In this document: piece after piece, positions 36,201 to 41,957 of the stretch
Position numbering within the stretch: the stretch's first letter is position 1
How the letters are laid out: each line of letters begins with the position of its first letter
Assembly: GCF_014698935.1 (NCBI RefSeq)
Contig: NZ_JACVMN010000001.1
Span: 124,001-188,000, forward strand
Source of the DNA: Flagellimonas sp. S3867
Lineage (GTDB): Bacteria; Bacteroidota; Bacteroidia; Flavobacteriales; Flavobacteriaceae
Direction of reading: 5' to 3'
Length of the DNA stretch: 64,000 bases
Notes under the pieces: generated by a model
What the model was told of the DNA's origin: nothing
The model's database searches: none
What the model saw: only the letters and a program-made list of their open reading frames with translations
Translations under genes and position numbers: made by a program

Positions 36201-36412
36201 TACTTAGAGTGCCAAAACGAATTGCAGATGCTGTGGAACAGCAATTAATTTCAATTCATGGGACAACTAAATATGGAAATGGTTTGTCGAGTAACAAAAG
36301 ATTGCAAATGTCTTTAAAAAGACAAATTAAAAATAATGTACTAATGCAAGAGGCTCTGGATTATTTGGACGCAAAGCTTGGAGATACATGGGTCTTAGAT
36401 GTTATGAATTAA
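30281..36412 (+). CDS. RHS repeat protein with GIY-YIG-like nuclease tip (toxin)
   Basis: 2043 residues. A signal peptide (FPLFFLAVSGLQAQ) is followed by several Ig/PKD-like domains to about residue 750, among them twice-repeated GDYW(I/V)SA(L/F)Y.GCET modules and WYDAPTGG modules. Next is a TSP3-like segment (TDSDLDGFGD) and a DUF6443-like start (LNWITAKAYDIDGTL). YD repeats run from about 1100 to 1750. The RHS core is near 1757–1817 (YAFQGQEKDTETGKEAFE, RIGRWLTTDPAGQYYSPY, NPISRIDPDGG). The variable tip (about 1820–2043) carries a GIY-YIG pattern: YVFIYK (GIY strand, about 1936), TGIYYGQT (YIG strand), Arg in MAKRYP, and Glu in VEQQLISIHG. A DNase toxin is the likely role. Confidence 0.85.
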   Translation: MKILKTIIKNGIFPLFFLAVSGLQAQFAIGGQSSTDVGDTETFNISNNGGGTIINTQWSVVTLSHTIVSGQGSTTANIKFNSVGSGQVKATVLNSSFNSSYLTKPFTVNGTVVGQVSITSGPTSRCKGAGTSDYNASATNANSYSWSITPASAGTINSSGTVTWDSNYVGTATVSVTAHGDNNSSTNASRPVTVNGPDLYVPDEVQNSCSNPSSAIIHANSSNITPGDPLMQHRLYTAASGGSPQFGTPMGGASYITEFTVTQAGDYWISALYDGCETSREKVTVTFKSNTTPTLTLENMSGDQCGSSASFVLRAIGGVSGNGLIWYDAQSGGNQLATGSTYTPTITTTGVTSFWVGGTLQSPLGCTFTIARERIDVTLNATPLEATGTNPPARTCTGSFTLNASPGTNGNAIRWYDAPTGGNEVGTGTSFTAQSISTTTSYYAETYHTTAGCVSATRKEFVMEVITSEFPLVVTATGNDCSNPTQATISAYSGGYLTSDPLMEHRLYTVATGGTAQTNGTPNGFATDFTVISEGDYWVSAFYNGCETPREQVTVSFTSNAPPTLTLSNMNGAQCSPNASFTLRAIGGGSGSVYNWYDEESGGTLLHTGDTYTPTLDYSDTNNGLKSYYVRGTLESALGCNFPITGINEVQVTVNPEVGIASGEDPFAREGAGTFTLNAEPGTDADGIYWYDAPTGGTYLGEGTEFVTQSISTSQFFYAESFNSVSTCRSSERIAIEAIVLPATWYTDSDLDGFGDPSSVGVQSYTSPFTGAVTNNSDYCPNTYSTTNNGCPNDFENLNWITAKAYDIDGTLKASSKSYYNDLGKLEQTQTVDIEENRTWASQIVFDSHGRSAVQSLSAPNGLSGTFQFQPDFMQNNLDQTYSLADFSNTSQDPTIVGQSINTLGWYYSNSNDDDFYPGNDYQDITDRPFSRTIYSTLNPGGVLKAVGGNKVDMDGDGTVDSWPQNYTFTMPATAELTLSVAFGDNAYQNVITTKTVSRDVHGNENVVFTDSEGKVLAAARSGGASISNYMNHFIGEQGYVDIHIPQGLAGLTSSNGGALQVFDMITETLYTGTLGTLPSGFYRIAVTDPDNYDAENNPISVGYRVNYYDYSLNEYDKADRLVKSYQPLGTTKAAKPVTTYDYNSLGQLTHTDSPDEGEAWFKYREDGQIRFSQNSKQKDPNEDDNFADAEFSYTEYDTFGRPIESGVLVSTGFDAADPDGALPAGTKKEQQFTTYDIADDAALATALGSRSGDYPSQSFVAGNVAHTANDISETWYAYDIYGRVKWLVQNIQGLGAKTMDYTYHPTTGLVTQVIFQKGVTGEQFVHRYGYDVKDRLSTVETSSDGGTTYTLQAEYSYYETGGLKRVDLANGAQGVDYVYNLAGQLKSINHPGLNATDDPGGDANDLFGMQLDYHNNDFERGLPNIGQTTYGTDQFNGNIKGVRWSNGYNTGATEYVYSYDRNNWLTAADFNPSNQTGSLPETLPLSGNITGDQPSAGSITVTADATITGPSTLRIDPSGAGFSAGDYDVTNITYDANGNIQSLKRNKGSQDGDNAMDDLSYTYKTTPQDGPNQLLQVTDAEGDVTGANDDIGTQAANNYSYNKIGQLTRNNAEDIDYFYNASGLVTEVWQAGQPAVKFFYNDRNHRTKKETYTSGTLQYTTHYVRNVAGLTMAIYNDFGGSVALKEQAVYGSGRIGVAYASSSAVENRDYVYELTDHLGNVRAVFTKSGSSANGESYTDYYPFGMQMPARGLLGPEGYRYAFQGQEKDTETGKEAFELRLWDSRIGRWLTTDPAGQYYSPYMGMGNNPISRIDPDGGQDCECKDKKPPKFDYWGRFMALFFGKHKLSDVKEQFDSGNVTRATEMLNSNHATMDLANENIKLATEIITTIEPTGLTALAYGLSDGEYNFDDGINTFSIVPFGKGLRFLKYANNSEEYVFIYKAYKETGIYYGQTIDMAKRYPKSVRDDINPEELLRVPKRIADAVEQQLISIHGTTKYGNGLSSNKRLQMSLKRQIKNNVLMQEALDYLDAKLGDTWVLDVMN

Positions 36413-36426
36413 TTTTTTTGATATAA

Positions 36427-37053
36427 ATGAGAAAAATTGAAAGTGGAACAATTTTAAGTTTAAAACTTGAACATAATTTGGGTAAAACTTTTTTAAAGGT
36501 TGTAAATTTTGATGACTTAAGTGAGTTGGATTTATCAAAAGGTTTGCACTTGGCATTATATTCTTATCAATATATTCTGAGCGGAAGTAATAGCTTTAAT
36601 TTGAATGATTTTAAAAATGCCACAGAATTAGTTGGGCCATTATTGACAAGTGATATTATTTTTGCTATTAGACAGGGATTTTACGAAAAAATAACATCTT
36701 GTCCACTCCGAAATTATGAAAAAAAGATACCAGCAATGAAATCTTTCGCACCTGCTGCTTTTGAGCCTCGTTACGAAGAAAATGCAATTCATTGGAAATA
36801 TTTTGAGAATGGTTCTCCGTTTGAATGGAGAAAATCTAACTATGATGAAGTTAAGCATCTTGAACGGAATACAGCATACAATTATAAACAGATAACAACT
36901 AGATTATCAATGGAATTAATCCGAAAACGAGGTGAGGATATTGGCGATTTTTATGACTTGGATAATCCTTATTTTAAGAGTATTCATCAAACTGTCATAT
37001 TTACCATGGAATTTGATAAAGTACCAGATGATAGAAAGGGGATTGTAGGATGA
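36427..37053 (+). CDS. Candidate immunity protein (Imm26-like) for the RHS nuclease tip
   Basis: 208 residues, no signal peptide, beginning 14 bases after the toxin stop. The start KIESGTILSLKLEHNLGKTF, a β-rich opening of 'G.i..i.l..~G~.f' type, and the C-terminal HLERNTAYNYKQITTR and SMELIRKRGEDIGDFYDLD resemble Imm26-type immunity proteins. That resemblance is from memory and not certain. Position alone supports the call: cytosolic, directly behind a polymorphic toxin tip. The gene and the tip are visibly more AT-rich than the RHS shell, consistent with joint acquisition. The protein should bind the GIY-YIG domain and block its active site. Confidence 0.65.
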   Translation: MRKIESGTILSLKLEHNLGKTFLKVVNFDDLSELDLSKGLHLALYSYQYILSGSNSFNLNDFKNATELVGPLLTSDIIFAIRQGFYEKITSCPLRNYEKKIPAMKSFAPAAFEPRYEENAIHWKYFENGSPFEWRKSNYDEVKHLERNTAYNYKQITTRLSMELIRKRGEDIGDFYDLDNPYFKSIHQTVIFTMEFDKVPDDRKGIVG

Positions 37054-37063
37054 TATTAATTCC

Positions 37064-37094
37064 TCCTCCGCTCCCGCTAATCTGAGACTAGTGG
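37064..37094 (+). repeat. 31-bp hairpin repeat, copy A (behind the immunity gene)
   Basis: Begins TCCTCCGCTCCCGCTA and ends ACTAGTGG; 26 of 31 bases match copy B at 37824–37854, with all differences in the middle. The ends are partly complementary (CGCTA with TAGTG), so it can fold into a hairpin. I associate this unit with dispersed intergenic repeats of Bacteroidota, often near RHS loci; read on the minus strand it spells LAGAEE. Confidence 0.7.
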
Positions 37095-37124
37095 AGTATG
37101 AGTAAGCAAAAAATAACAAACAAG

Positions 37125-37152
37125 CCACGGCAGTATTGTCGTGGTTTATTTT
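37125..37152 (+). terminator. Intrinsic terminator of the RHS–immunity unit
   Basis: CCACGGCA (37125–37132) pairs with TGTCGTGG (37137–37144), one G·T pair, loop GTAT, followed by TTTATTTT. Placed 70 bases after the immunity stop. Confidence 0.75.
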
Positions 37153-37187
37153 AAACCAATAGATAATTTGAAATCAAAAAATAATTA

Positions 37188-37781
37188 ATGAAAATATCTA
37201 AAATTTTACTGATAACAACTTGCTTATTATTCGGAGTCAATATATATGGACAAAACAATGTGACCTTTGGTATTAAGGCGGGCTATCAGCGTGCAGGCTT
37301 TATTAACAGCAACTCAACCTTTTTGGATAATAACAGGTTTCAGGTTGGTGGGCTGGTGGAATGGGAACAAACCCCGTTTTTTGCCTTGCAAGGAGAGTTG
37401 TTGTTTGAACGAAAGGGCGGCTTTTTGGTCTTATTTCCCAATAGTCGGTTCAGAACTAAAATAGATACCAAATTGGACTATATAAGCTTGCCGGTTTTGG
37501 GCAAGTTGGCCTTGGTCAAAGGCGTGGCCTTGGAGGCAGGCCCCCAGCTGGGGTTCCTTATTGGGGATAGTGGGAAGGTAGTTTCTGATGGCAGTGACTT
37601 TGAATTACCTGATACCAATTTTATTGAGCTTTCTGTAAATGCAGGTTTTCGGTTTACCGTATTGCAACATTATTTTATGCAAATACGGGGCAACTTAGGA
37701 TTAACCCAGGTTTTTGATGGCTTGGAAGATTCAGATCACAAAAATGTTGCGCTAAAAGTTTCGTTGGGATATATGTTTTAA
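37188..37781 (+). CDS. Outer-membrane β-barrel protein (PorT/OMP_b-brl type)
   Basis: 197 residues with a signal peptide (ILLITTCLLFGVNIYGQ). The mature chain is a run of alternating amphipathic strands: VTFGIKAGYQRAGF, FQVGGLVEWEQTPFFALQGE, DYISLPVLGKLAL, VALEAGPQLGFLIG, and a terminal strand ending ALKVSLGYMF with the C-terminal Phe used by the BAM machine. These features match the small 8-strand porT-like barrels of Bacteroidota. Not obviously in one transcript with the genes around it; repeat copies A and B lie on each side. Partner unknown. Confidence 0.8.
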   Translation: MKISKILLITTCLLFGVNIYGQNNVTFGIKAGYQRAGFINSNSTFLDNNRFQVGGLVEWEQTPFFALQGELLFERKGGFLVLFPNSRFRTKIDTKLDYISLPVLGKLALVKGVALEAGPQLGFLIGDSGKVVSDGSDFELPDTNFIELSVNAGFRFTVLQHYFMQIRGNLGLTQVFDGLEDSDHKNVALKVSLGYMF

Positions 37782-37823
37782 CCCGTTGTGCATTTCGATA
37801 ATAAATCAGGATAAACCGTCAGT

Positions 37824-37854
37824 TCCTCCGCTCCCGCTAGTTTACAACTAGTGG
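37824..37854 (+). repeat. 31-bp hairpin repeat, copy B
   Basis: Second copy of the unit at 37064–37094: the same first 16 bases (TCCTCCGCTCCCGCTA) and the same last eight (ACTAGTGG). Here the dyad is better: CGCTAGTT pairs with AACTAGTG (one G·T) around a TAC loop. The two copies bracket the barrel gene 37188–37781. Confidence 0.7.
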
Positions 37855-37910
37855 GTTGTATCTTAAAATCATATGGTTGACGTTATAGCAAGTAGTGAAA
37901 TGATAATGAT

Positions 37911-38474
37911 ATGAAAATAAAAATTTTAGTATTGTTTTTAACAATAGGGTGTATGGCCACAGCCCAAAAGGGTAAATTTTCTGGCGTATTGTCCTATCCT
38001 ATCCTTATAGGGGATAATTTTGTAAACACCAATTATAAAGGCAATATAGATCTAGGCGCCCAATACCGTTTTGTGACCAGTGAGTTTCTAAACCTTGGTA
38101 TTTCCGTCAATGTGGGATTCTATGCTTTTGAGAACGAAAATTTTACCGTACAGCCCGATATCAATGGTCGTTTTGTACATCCCCGGCTTTTTGGCGAACT
38201 CCATGTGGGCCGATTGCGCGTACAGCTGGGTGGGGGCTATGGGTTTACCTCTTTCCGTACCGAAAATGCCATAGGGCCTGGGGAAGTGGAAAAGGTTAGG
38301 GACAATTCCGATGGTGTCAACATCAATGGAGCTATTTCTGTAGATATTGTTCAAGGGTTGTTTGCCATGGCCCAATATGATTATATAAAGATCAAAACCT
38401 TCGGCAGTTTGGCCGATACCGATTTTAACCGGAATATAGGCTTGGTAAAATTGGGTTTTGGGTATCGTTTTTAA
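37911..38474 (+). CDS. Outer-membrane β-barrel protein
   Basis: 187 residues with signal peptide (ILVLFLTIGCMATAQ). The mature part alternates polar and aromatic residues as in small barrels: IDLGAQYRFVTSEFLNLG, VNVGFYAFENENF, RVQLGGGYGFTSF, and a last strand NIGLVKLGFGYRF ending in Phe. It is about the same size as the barrel at 37188–37781 but not closely similar. It ends 10 bases before the next exported protein, so the two probably form an operon. No specific family name can be given. Confidence 0.75.
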   Translation: MKIKILVLFLTIGCMATAQKGKFSGVLSYPILIGDNFVNTNYKGNIDLGAQYRFVTSEFLNLGISVNVGFYAFENENFTVQPDINGRFVHPRLFGELHVGRLRVQLGGGYGFTSFRTENAIGPGEVEKVRDNSDGVNINGAISVDIVQGLFAMAQYDYIKIKTFGSLADTDFNRNIGLVKLGFGYRF

Positions 38475-38484
38475 ATACTTAATT

Positions 38485-39042
38485 ATGAAAAGAACATTTT
38501 TAACATTAGTGCTGTTTAGTTTTGTGCTAGGCCTTGGTGCCCAAAAAAAGGCCAAATGTGTGGTCATTACCCAAAGTGGCACGGAAATAACAGGATATAT
38601 AAAAAGGTATAAACCAACTTACCAAATGGCAGGGGGGTTTGATTTGCTTAAAAACGATAAAAAAATGAGAATTTATCCAAAAAATGTTGTAACAGTCACT
38701 ATCAATGATACCCTTGTATATCATCCTATCGTGATAGGAAATGAAGGTACATATTTAATGCACTGTTTAATGGATGGAAAACCACTCTCATTATATGAAC
38801 ACTTGAGAAGACGTGAAATTAACACCTCAGGAAATGGTGCTACCACGGCGTACATCACTGACTTTTATTTAAAGAAAAAAGGGGAAGCCAATTTTGTTGA
38901 TTTGGGAAAACTACGTAGGAAGCCAGAAGTTTTTTTCCCGAACGCCCCTGCTTTGCAGGAAACCATTAAGGCCACTAAAAAGAAGGACATTGCCCTTCCC
39001 AAATGGGTAAAGCAGTATAATGAAATAGTGGCCAGTCAATAG
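38485..39042 (+). CDS. Exported protein of unknown function (paralogue of 23865–24464)
   Basis: 185 residues from ATG 38485; an earlier ATG would overlap the barrel gene. Signal peptide (FLTLVLFSFVLGLGAQ), then KCVVITQSGTEITGYIKRY and VVTVTINDTLVYHP. The C-terminal half has FYLKKKGEANFVDLGKL, EVFFPNAPALQETI and PKWVKQYNEIVAS. Its order of motifs parallels the protein at 23865–24464 on the other side of the RHS block. Function unknown; export by the general pathway is well supported. Confidence 0.65.
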   Translation: MKRTFLTLVLFSFVLGLGAQKKAKCVVITQSGTEITGYIKRYKPTYQMAGGFDLLKNDKKMRIYPKNVVTVTINDTLVYHPIVIGNEGTYLMHCLMDGKPLSLYEHLRRREINTSGNGATTAYITDFYLKKKGEANFVDLGKLRRKPEVFFPNAPALQETIKATKKKDIALPKWVKQYNEIVASQ

Positions 39043-39090
39043 GTGGGATTATAGATGAGAAAAATGGGCTGCATAAAAGTAAAACCGTAT

Positions 39091-39160
39091 TGTCAAACTG
39101 AGCTTGTCGAAGTTTTTGAGATTCTAATTTTATGAGGTCTTCGACGGGCTCAGACTGACA
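39091..39160. repeat. Dispersed inverted repeat, TGTCA...CTGAGC...GTCGAAG type
   Basis: TGTCAAACTGAGCTTGTCGAAG (22 bases, 39091–39112, here named by its ends) faces CTTCGACGGGCT...TGACA (39139–39160), an imperfect inverted repeat around a 26-base spacer. This is a dispersed repeat class frequent in Bacteroidota intergenic DNA. It lies between two convergent genes and could end transcription from both. Confidence 0.75.
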
Positions 39161-39170
39161 ATTTTATCCT

Positions 39171-39578
39171 TTAAGCTATATCCGTTATTTGAGCATAGGT
39201 ATGTCTTACCTTCACCCTTAACCTTTCTTCCGGCGCATCAATAACAAACTCCAACACTAACTTTTCAGCCTCTATTTCCACAATACCTTGGGCAAGGGGT
39301 CTGGGCAGTTGCAGCATTTCGCTTTTGTAGTTTAAGTTTGCGGTTGGAGTTGCAAACCGGAAAGAAAACCGGAACGCAATATTGTCCACCACATCCATTT
39401 TGGCAAGGGAGTTGGTTTTTAATCTACGGATAATGATCCTGCGATTGTTCCTTTGAAATTGTCGCAAAAATTTACCGTTTTGGTAGGTCTCAATTTCCAA
39501 TTGGGCAAAAGTGATTTCCAAAGTGTTTGTAGAACTCTTTTCCAAAAAGTTCTTGATCTTCCCTAAAATATTGGACAT
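39171..39578 (-). CDS. Small protein of unknown function
   Basis: 135 residues, no signal peptide. The N-terminus is basic (ILGKIKNFLEKSSTNT); the centre is β-rich (LEITFAQLEIETYQNGKF, FRFSFRFATPTANLN, VEIEAEKLVLEFVIDAPEERLRVKVRHTY). It reads like a compact β-sandwich. I recognise no family. A separate minus-strand gene in an otherwise plus-strand block, with a dispersed repeat immediately after its stop, suggesting an accessory gene. Confidence 0.55.
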   Translation of the reverse strand: MSNILGKIKNFLEKSSTNTLEITFAQLEIETYQNGKFLRQFQRNNRRIIIRRLKTNSLAKMDVVDNIAFRFSFRFATPTANLNYKSEMLQLPRPLAQGIVEIEAEKLVLEFVIDAPEERLRVKVRHTYAQITDIA

Positions 39579-39701
39579 AGCATGGTGGTTTTTCCAAATT
39601 AGAGGGGTTATGCGGAGCGCACACTTCCAAAAGTATCAAAATTATTTCATTTAACACATGTATGTGGTAAATAAATTGTTAGTCATGGTGCAAATTGGGT
39701 C

Positions 39702-39935
39702 ATGCGAAGAAAATACACCCAAGAAGATTTAGACTTTTTAAAAATATTCGGAGAACATCTTCTGGAATTGCGTGAAAAAGCTGGACTTTCCCAAGCAGCA
39801 TTGGAAACCGATGCCAAGATGTCTAAAAACCAAATCGGTAGAATTGAACGAGGCGAAATAAGCACTTCGATCACCAACCTAAATTTTATTGCCAAAGCTT
39901 TAAATATTCCAGTCAAAGACTTGTTTGATTTTTGA
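39702..39935 (+). CDS. XRE-family helix-turn-helix regulator
   Basis: 77 residues, a single Cro/C1-type HTH domain: FGEHLLELREKAGLSQAALE (helices 1–2), AKMSKNQIGRIERGEIS (recognition helix and following turn), and LNFIAKALNIPVKDLFDF. It has no sensor domain, so it is probably a small DNA-binding switch. It sits alone between two repeat-rich gaps upstream of the second secretion arm; a role in controlling that arm is possible but not shown. Confidence 0.85.
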   Translation: MRRKYTQEDLDFLKIFGEHLLELREKAGLSQAALETDAKMSKNQIGRIERGEISTSITNLNFIAKALNIPVKDLFDF

Positions 39936-40012
39936 GTTCTTTTCCGGTGGAATAGGTCGGGAAAACGCTGGGATTCTGGTGAACACTTTGCGATTCATAT
40001 ATAGTGTCAGGT

Positions 40013-40345
40013 CGAGCTGTCATCCTGAGCGAAGTCGAAGGGCGAGACCTAATTTAAACGATGAGGTCGTGAGATTTCTCGCTTGCTCCTTCGCTCAGGA
40101 TGACAGCTCGAAATGCCATTTCGGTACTTTTTGTCATTTCGAAGGAGTAAAGCGACTGAGAAATCTACCGATATTGGATGAAGATTTCCCAGAAATAGCT
40201 GTAAATCCAGCGGAAGTGCGTTTTGCAAAGCAAAAAAGAGCATGGAGCGTTTAGATTTATCAGCGTTTTGGTGATAAGGTCACCAAAATTTCCTTGAAAT
40301 CTTCTTGAACTTTTGGCTTGGTCTATCCTGAGCGTAGTCGAAGGG
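40013..40345. repeat. Cluster of dispersed repeats in a 592-base gene-free gap
   Basis: The gap 39936–40527 holds no gene. It contains a perfect 22-bp inverted repeat (40013–40034 and 40089–40110; arms begin CGAGCTGTCATCCTGAGC), a related unit GTCATTTCGAAGGAG...GAGAAATCT (about 40133–40166), and a partial copy CCTGAGCGTAGTCGAAGG (40328–40345). All belong to well-known Bacteroidota intergenic repeats. An open frame across them spells the repeat (CHPERSRR) and is not a gene. The last 180 bases before 40528 must carry the promoter of the second secretion arm. Confidence 0.75.
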
Positions 40346-40527
40346 TTTTGTTTCAAGACAAAATGAACAGAAAACAACTCATATTTTCAAGATTTCGACC
40401 AACAAAAACAAACATAAATTCTACAACCAAACTTTTAACATAAAAACCCAATTATAAGGCAAAATTATCCCTTTAAAAATGGGATTTTAGCCCGTAATTT
40501 CTGTATTTTAGTCTATATATTGACTAC

Positions 40528-41256
40528 ATGAAGCAGATAAATAAACTGATATTGATAGTATCTGGAGCCCTACTCTTCTGGAACTGTACTACTTACAAGG
40601 CCCAAAAGCAAGAAGCTCAATTAAACTTTCCCGAACTGGGCACCCTGATCAAGACCAAAGGTGATTTATGGTACTCGGCCGCAGAGCAGATTGGCGTACC
40701 CGATTGGTCCGAACTAAAAGTGGCTGTGAAGCAAATACCCTTTAACCGGCAGAGCTATATCAACTATGCAAAGTATATGCAACAGGCAGCCAAGATCAAT
40801 ACCATTTCTTACAACGATTCGTTGCCCTATAAACCCAAATATTTGCGCCTACAATTGTTAGATCAGTTGGGTCTTGCCCAATTGTTGAACCAAGAGAAGC
40901 ATGATGCATTACGTTCCTATATCTCCAATGATGATAGCTATAAATTTGTAACGGGTCTGAACATCACCGTTCCCGAAACAGAAATGCCCGGTTTTTTGCA
41001 AGCGGAGGCCATTCAATTACAAAAGGATAAATACAATAATATCGTGTTGGTAGTAATTCACGGCGAGCATGAAAAACAATACTTTTTCTCCGAACTTCAG
41101 GTTTTCGACTACCAATATGCCCATTTTTGTTGGGGTGAGGACCAATACCACAATATGATCATAGAAAATCTGGTCTCCGAAGGGCAAAAATGCCCCAAGG
41201 GTACATACTTAAAGGCCTCCAAAGTAAACGGAGACAAAGCATACCTCAAATTCTGA
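40528..41256 (+). CDS. Lipoprotein heading the second secretion arm
   Basis: 242 residues with signal and lipobox (IVSGALLFWNCTTY, Cys near residue 20). The mature chain is soluble α/β: LGTLIKTKGDLWYSAAEQIG, YINYAKYMQQAAKINTISY, LRLQLLDQLGLAQLLNQEKH and a β-rich C-terminus (IVLVVIHGEHEKQYFFSEL). I recognise no domain. First gene of a tight plus-strand run (gap of 5 bases to the next lipoprotein) leading into the GspC/PilP-like, pseudopilin and GspF genes. A secretin-assisting pilotin or accessory lipoprotein is plausible; I have no motif to prove it. Confidence 0.65.
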   Translation: MKQINKLILIVSGALLFWNCTTYKAQKQEAQLNFPELGTLIKTKGDLWYSAAEQIGVPDWSELKVAVKQIPFNRQSYINYAKYMQQAAKINTISYNDSLPYKPKYLRLQLLDQLGLAQLLNQEKHDALRSYISNDDSYKFVTGLNITVPETEMPGFLQAEAIQLQKDKYNNIVLVVIHGEHEKQYFFSELQVFDYQYAHFCWGEDQYHNMIIENLVSEGQKCPKGTYLKASKVNGDKAYLKF

Positions 41257-41261
41257 CCCCA

Positions 41262-41957
41262 ATGATGAACAAATTTAAGATAAGCCTTGTCCTAATTTTG
41301 GCCGTTTTACACAGCTGCGAGGACATTTTGGAAGTGCCCGATATTTCCAACCAAACCGTTACCGTTTTTGCTCCTTTGAACAATACGGTAATTAATGGCA
41401 ACGACATCAGTTTTAACTGGGATACCGTGGAGGATGCTAGCAGTTACCGATTTCAATTAGCAGCACCCAACTTTGAAACCACTCAACAATTGGTGCTGGA
41501 CAGCATATTTGAAGTGGACAGTTTGGGTCGCGTTGGCACCCGTATACAACGGACCTTGGTCAATGGTGACTATGCTTGGCGCATTAGGGCTTTGAACAGC
41601 GATTACCAAACGGCTTATACCCTCAGCAATTTTCAGGTGGACGGTGATGAAAATCTGGATGTGACCCCACCGAATACCCCACAATTGGTAGCTCCGGCAA
41701 ATGGGGCTTCACAAAGTGAAGCGACGGTAAACTTCTCTTGGACCCGGGAAGATGTTCCAGGTACCGCAGAGCGTGACAGCATCTTTATCTATTCTGATGA
41801 AAGCTTGACAACCCTTTCAACCAAAGCCTTGGGGGCCAATAAAACACACAGCGCTAATTTGGCCGCGGAAACCTTTTATTGGGTGGTGAAAGCCTATGAC
41901 GCTGCGGGCAATGAAAGTGATTTGAGTACCACCTTTAACTTTACCATCAGCAATTGA
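41262..41957 (+). CDS. Lipoprotein with two Ig/Fn3-like domains
   Basis: 231 residues from ATG 41262 (a second ATG follows directly at 41265). Lipobox is LVLILAVLHSCED. Two Fn3-like domains follow: about 35–130 (ISFNWDTVEDASSYRFQLA, YAWRIRALNSDYQTAYTLS) and 140–231 (QLVAPANGASQSEATVNFSW, FYWVVKAYDAAGNESDLS). The last strand is close in wording to the Fn3 units of the adhesins (ALDAAGNES), so it may contact them, though this is speculation. Its TGA overlaps the TTG start of the GspC-like gene, linking it to the secretion machine. Confidence 0.75.
   Translation: MMNKFKISLVLILAVLHSCEDILEVPDISNQTVTVFAPLNNTVINGNDISFNWDTVEDASSYRFQLAAPNFETTQQLVLDSIFEVDSLGRVGTRIQRTLVNGDYAWRIRALNSDYQTAYTLSNFQVDGDENLDVTPPNTPQLVAPANGASQSEATVNFSWTREDVPGTAERDSIFIYSDESLTTLSTKALGANKTHSANLAAETFYWVVKAYDAAGNESDLSTTFNFTISN

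Noticed and set aside
24475..36412. Possibility that the two giant RHS genes are one gene broken by a frameshift
   Set aside because: The second gene has its own signal peptide and Ig domains, and a separate small gene with its own signal peptide lies between them.
16563..36412. Type IX secretion sorting domains at the ends of the large exported proteins
   Set aside because: None of the C-termini shows the usual T9SS type A or B pattern; they end in coiled coils, YD repeats or the toxin tip.
39925..40254. Open frame of 109 residues across the repeat-rich gap
   Set aside because: Its sequence is the translation of dispersed repeats (CHPERSRR and similar) and it has no ribosome site or protein-like composition.
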